Source of the DNA: Pelagibacteraceae bacterium AG-430-I06
Lineage (GTDB): Bacteria; Pseudomonadota; Alphaproteobacteria; Pelagibacterales; Pelagibacteraceae
Direction: 5' to 3'
DNA: 37,500 nt
Assembly (NCBI GenBank): GCA_003209895.1
Contig: QCOH01000010.1
Span: 1-37,500, forward strand
How positions within the stretch are numbered: position 1 is the stretch's first letter; every line of letters begins with the position of its first letter. Below are positions 32,728 to 37,500 of the stretch, piece after piece. The translations under genes were made by a program, and so were the position numbers. The notes under the pieces were generated by a model, which ran no database searches, was not told the origin of the DNA, and saw nothing but the letters and a program-made list of their open reading frames with translations.

Positions 32728-34056
32728 TTACCTATAATTTTTTAATTCAGCTAACTTGACATCTAATTTTATTCTCTCAACTTCAAAAAGTTTTCTTTCC
32801 TCACCTTTTAAAATTTTTCCTGATGGTAATTTTAATTTCTGAGAATTAATAAATTTACCATTATAAGATACGGTGTAGTGGAGATGTGGACCCGTTGATT
32901 GCCCGGTGGATCCAACGTAGCCAATAATTTGTCCTTGTCTAACTCTACGACCAGATCGTGTTGCAATTTTTGACATGTGACCGTAGCCAGTTGTGTAAGA
33001 AGTGTTATGTCTTATCCTTACACATTTTCCTCCTGCTCCACACCAACCAGCTTTAATTACAGTACCTGTACCCGAAGCCATGATTGGTGTTCCAGTTGGT
33101 GCAGCAAAGTCAGTTCCATTATGATGTTTATTGAAACCTAAAATAGGATGTTTTCTCATCCCAAATGGAGAAGATAATCTTGCTCCATTGATTGGAGTTT
33201 TCATTAAAGCTTTAGAAATACTTTTTCCGTCTACATCATAAAAATCAATATTATTTTTTTTTCCAAACCTATATAGTTTTATTTTTTGATTATTTACATT
33301 TAAGAAAGCGTATAAAATTTTTCCAGTTTTTATAGATTTGCCTTTGTCATCAGTAAACCTTTCAAATAAAATCTCAAATTTGTCACCCTTTCTAATGTCT
33401 CTTTGAAAGTCTACTTCAAAACCAAATATTCTTGCAAACTCTATAATAATATTTGGCTCTATTTTTAGGTCAACAGCAGATTTATAAAGACTATTTGTTA
33501 TTTCTCCAGTTTGAATAATTTCTTTTTTATAAAGTTTTGTAATATTTTTTGTGACTTTAATTCCATCCTTTTTTTTATCTATTTGAACAAAAGTCTCTTT
33601 TGACAATGGGTAGTTTACATTAATAATCTCTATCTCATTAGTTTTTGTATTCCTTTTTAATAAAAAACTAATTTTTTGGTTAATTTTTATCTCAGCTAAA
33701 TTCATTTTTTTTATTTTTTTTACTATAGTATCAACCTCTTTGCTCTTAATACTGAACTTTTTAAGGATGCTCTCAATTGAATCACCCTCCTTTATTAAAT
33801 AGTCATACTCTAAATATGGAGATTTTATTTGGTTAAGAAGGTAGTTTTTTAATAAAATTGTATCATTATTGGAGAGAAATGAATTTATAGTTTCAGATCT
33901 CTCTTTTTTCAGTTTTGAATTGTAAGAAATTGATCCATAAATGACTAAAATAAAAACCACAGGGGAAAGAAGTAATAGAATTTTATTTTTTTTCGAACTA
34001 TTAAATTTATCCAAAAGTCTCTTAAAATTTTGATAAATTATGTGAATTTTCATCAT
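32728..34056 (-). CDS. M23-family cell-wall metallopeptidase
   Basis: A 442-aa membrane-anchored peptidoglycan endopeptidase of the LytM/MepM type. One transmembrane segment (about 26-45) is followed by a LysM-like/OapA-like region (LIKEGDSIESILKKFSIKSK, about 87-106) and a long linker. The catalytic LytM domain follows (from about 290), with HHNGTDFAAPTG (zinc ligands His312 and Asp316), GYGHM (His360) and GPHLHYTV (His391, His393). All catalytic residues are present, so it should be active and not a degenerate EnvC/NlpD-type activator. A Met at 34053 is an alternative start. It is divergent from the rRNA operon. Confidence 0.92.
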   Translation of the reverse strand: MMKIHIIYQNFKRLLDKFNSSKKNKILLLLSPVVFILVIYGSISYNSKLKKERSETINSFLSNNDTILLKNYLLNQIKSPYLEYDYLIKEGDSIESILKKFSIKSKEVDTIVKKIKKMNLAEIKINQKISFLLKRNTKTNEIEIINVNYPLSKETFVQIDKKKDGIKVTKNITKLYKKEIIQTGEITNSLYKSAVDLKIEPNIIIEFARIFGFEVDFQRDIRKGDKFEILFERFTDDKGKSIKTGKILYAFLNVNNQKIKLYRFGKKNNIDFYDVDGKSISKALMKTPINGARLSSPFGMRKHPILGFNKHHNGTDFAAPTGTPIMASGTGTVIKAGWCGAGGKCVRIRHNTSYTTGYGHMSKIATRSGRRVRQGQIIGYVGSTGQSTGPHLHYTVSYNGKFINSQKLKLPSGKILKGEERKLFEVERIKLDVKLAELKNYR

Positions 34057-34155
34057 GACTTTTCTATATTAAAAAAACTTACCTGATACAATGCTAAGTA
34101 GTAAAAAAAGCCTTGTTTTTTCTTATATTTCCTCAAAAATTACTAAATAAACGCC

Positions 34156-34183
34156 TTGATTAATTCTTGTTTTTTTATATAAC
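34156..34183 (+). promoter_or_regulatory. Candidate rRNA operon promoter
   Basis: TTGATT (34156-34161) and TATAAC (34178-34183) with a 16-bp spacer containing a T run. This is the best sigma70-like match in the leader and is 227 bases before the 16S 5' end. A GC-rich start region (TGCG) follows directly. Not verified. Confidence 0.45.
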
Positions 34184-34270
34184 TGCGTTTCGCCTTAATA
34201 GGTATAAAATCAAAGCTTTTAGCTAAGTTTGTATCGATTTTTGCGTGCAGATTTCCACTAGTTTTGGAAG

Positions 34271-34299
34271 TTTTAGCTTTTTTAAATTGTAAATGATTA
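34271..34299 (+). promoter_or_regulatory. boxA-like antitermination site before 16S
   Basis: TTTTAGCTTTTTTAAAT then TGTAAATGATTA. It recurs before the 23S gene (36141-36169) with 26 of 29 positions identical. It resembles the rRNA boxA (GCTCTTTxAxAATT), the NusB/S10 binding site that prevents Rho termination in rRNA operons. Confidence 0.65.
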
Positions 34300-34300
34300 A

Positions 34301-34327
34301 GAAGAGAAGTGTGGACGGTTAGGTTAA
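34301..34327 (+). other. 5' arm of pre-16S processing stem
   Basis: This 27-nt stretch is complementary to 35924-35950 on the far side of 16S: 22 Watson-Crick pairs, 3 G-U pairs and 2 mismatches, plus two further A-U pairs outward. It starts GAAGAGAA, pairing with TTCTCTTC. This is the expected long stem cut by RNase III to release pre-16S RNA. Confidence 0.85.
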
Positions 34328-34410
34328 TTTAAGAAATTTGTCGTACACACTTTAACGAAAGTAACTTTAATTAATTTTAAAGTTATTAAAGCTAGTGTGC
34401 GCCGTTATTA

Positions 34411-35913
<1,503 letters not shown>

Positions 35914-35923
35914 AAAAATATTT

Positions 35924-35950
35924 TTAATGTGACCGTCCTCATTTCTCTTC
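35924..35950 (+). other. 3' arm of pre-16S processing stem
   Basis: Pairs with 34301-34327 in the leader (see that entry). It ends TTCTCTTC at 35950, 19 bases before tRNA-Ile. Confidence 0.85.
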
Positions 35951-35969
35951 TTTAAAGTGTCTAACTTAG

Positions 35970-36046
<77 letters not shown>

Positions 36047-36054
36047 ATATTTTC

Positions 36055-36130
36055 GGGGGATTAGCTCAGCTGGGAGAGCGCCTGATTTGCATTCAGGAGG
36101 TCAGCGGTTCGATCCCGCTATCCTCCACCA
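36055..36130 (+). tRNA. tRNA-Ala (UGC)
   Basis: A 76-nt cloverleaf: acceptor GGGGGAT/ATCCTCC (one G-T), anticodon stem CCTGA/TCAGG with loop TTTGCAT (anticodon TGC), T loop TTCGATC, encoded CCA. It begins 8 bases after tRNA-Ile. Confidence 0.97.
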
Positions 36131-36140
36131 CTATTGACAC

Positions 36141-36169
36141 TTTTAGCATTTTTAAATCGTAAATAATTA
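36141..36169 (+). promoter_or_regulatory. boxA-like antitermination site before 23S
   Basis: Second copy of the motif at 34271-34299 (26/29 identical), 10 bases after tRNA-Ala. The presence of one copy before each large rRNA is the arrangement known for boxA in rRNA operons such as E. coli rrn. Confidence 0.65.
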
Positions 36170-36184
36170 TCAATATCTATATCC

Positions 36185-36273
36185 GATTGTTCAATATTGT
36201 GAACAATCAATGAATGTTCGAATAGATGAACATTCCAACAAAAATTTAATTTTTACAGAAAATTTTTTTCTGT
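36185..36273 (+). repeat. Three tandem hairpins before 23S
   Basis: Three perfect inverted repeats in 89 bases: GATTGTTCA/TGAACAATC (36185-36208), GAATGTTC/GAACATTC (36212-36235) and ACAGAAAA/TTTTCTGT (36255-36273). The first two share the core TGTTC/GAACA and look like copies of one element. They fill the space between boxA and 23S and may be RNase III processing or spacing structures. Confidence 0.7.
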
Positions 36274-36278
36274 GCATT

Positions 36279-37500
<1,222 letters not shown>

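Larger units (their letters stand above)
34057..34410 (+). other. rRNA operon leader (354 bp without a gene)
   Basis: Holds the start region of the opposing peptidase gene's transcript, a candidate rRNA promoter (34156-34183), a boxA-type antitermination site (34271-34299), the 5' arm of the 16S processing stem (34301-34327) and a local hairpin (TAACTTTAA / TTAAAGTTA, 34362-34385). CACACT/AGTGTG (34346-34351 with 34394-34399) could extend that hairpin. No open frame of note is present. Confidence 0.75.

Noticed and set aside
36134-36139. TTGACA after tRNA-Ala as a promoter for 23S
   Set aside because: No -10 at suitable spacing, and the region matches the boxA-type element; 23S is expected to be in the operon transcript.

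Overview
The window reads as a piece of a streamlined, very AT-rich alphaproteobacterial chromosome, almost certainly SAR11 (Pelagibacterales). The evidence is gene-to-gene gaps of a few bases or short overlaps nearly everywhere, Lys/Ile/Asn-rich proteins, alphaproteobacterial gene neighbours (murA-DUF2948-hisD-infA; rpmH-rnpA-yidD-yidC-argB-HAD-dapD-dapE; prfA-prmC-DUF4167), a 16S gene that reads as SAR11, and a one-carbon oxidation gene set (fhs, fdh, metF-like, GcvT/DmdA-like) typical of these methyl-oxidising marine heterotrophs. All assignments come from reading the sequence; no database was searched.

Layout. 1-2489 (+): end of an unknown gene, then def-fmt-truA. 2491-9332 (-): one nine-gene run, transcribed rpmH-rnpA-yidD-yidC-argB-HAD-dapD-dapE-HDAC-like, meeting truA tail to tail with one base between. 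9411-10297 (+): TVP38-type membrane protein and an overlapping 52-aa membrane peptide. tRNA-Thr (-). 10502-14685 (+): two small basic proteins, dcd, murA, DUF2948, hisD, infA, tRNA-Phe. 14694-15065 (-): exported thioredoxin-fold protein. 15125-21793: the C1 region, fhs (+), fdh (-), metF-like and GcvT/DmdA-like (+), interrupted between fhs and fdh by a 1.5-kb accessory insert. 21816-25444: small membrane protein, LON-domain protein and secA (-). 25505-32723: argJ, DUF1178, ubiG (-), lysC, ispG, prfA, prmC, DUF4167. 32728-34056 (-): M23 peptidase. 34057-37500: rRNA operon 16S-tRNA-Ile-tRNA-Ala-23S (23S truncated by the window).

How the genes work together. The GcvT-like protein would move a methyl group to tetrahydrofolate, the MetF-like protein would oxidise methyl-THF, Fhs would release formate from formyl-THF with ATP formation, and formate dehydrogenase would make CO2 and NADH. 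This gives energy from methylated compounds; the methylene-to-formyl step (FolD-type) is not in the window.

The most unusual part is 16811-18352. The last 13 codons and stop of fhs plus 8 bases are repeated 1,584 bp downstream (16769-16818 and 18353-18402, 46/50 identical), and all four differences are synonymous. Between the copies lie a phage-type regulator-like gene, an 11-bp-arm palindrome in the divergent promoter region, and three small exported-protein genes ending in a lipoprotein with a consensus Shine-Dalgarno. A hairpin ends exactly where the second repeat copy begins. I read this as a small integrated element or recombination scar at the 3' end of fhs. Other points worth a look are a 21-nt near-identical sequence shared by the metF leader and metF coding region, an atypical tRNA-Phe elbow, a thioredoxin-fold protein without the usual cis-proline, an 11-bp tandem repeat in the lysC promoter, and clear rRNA processing and antitermination signals.
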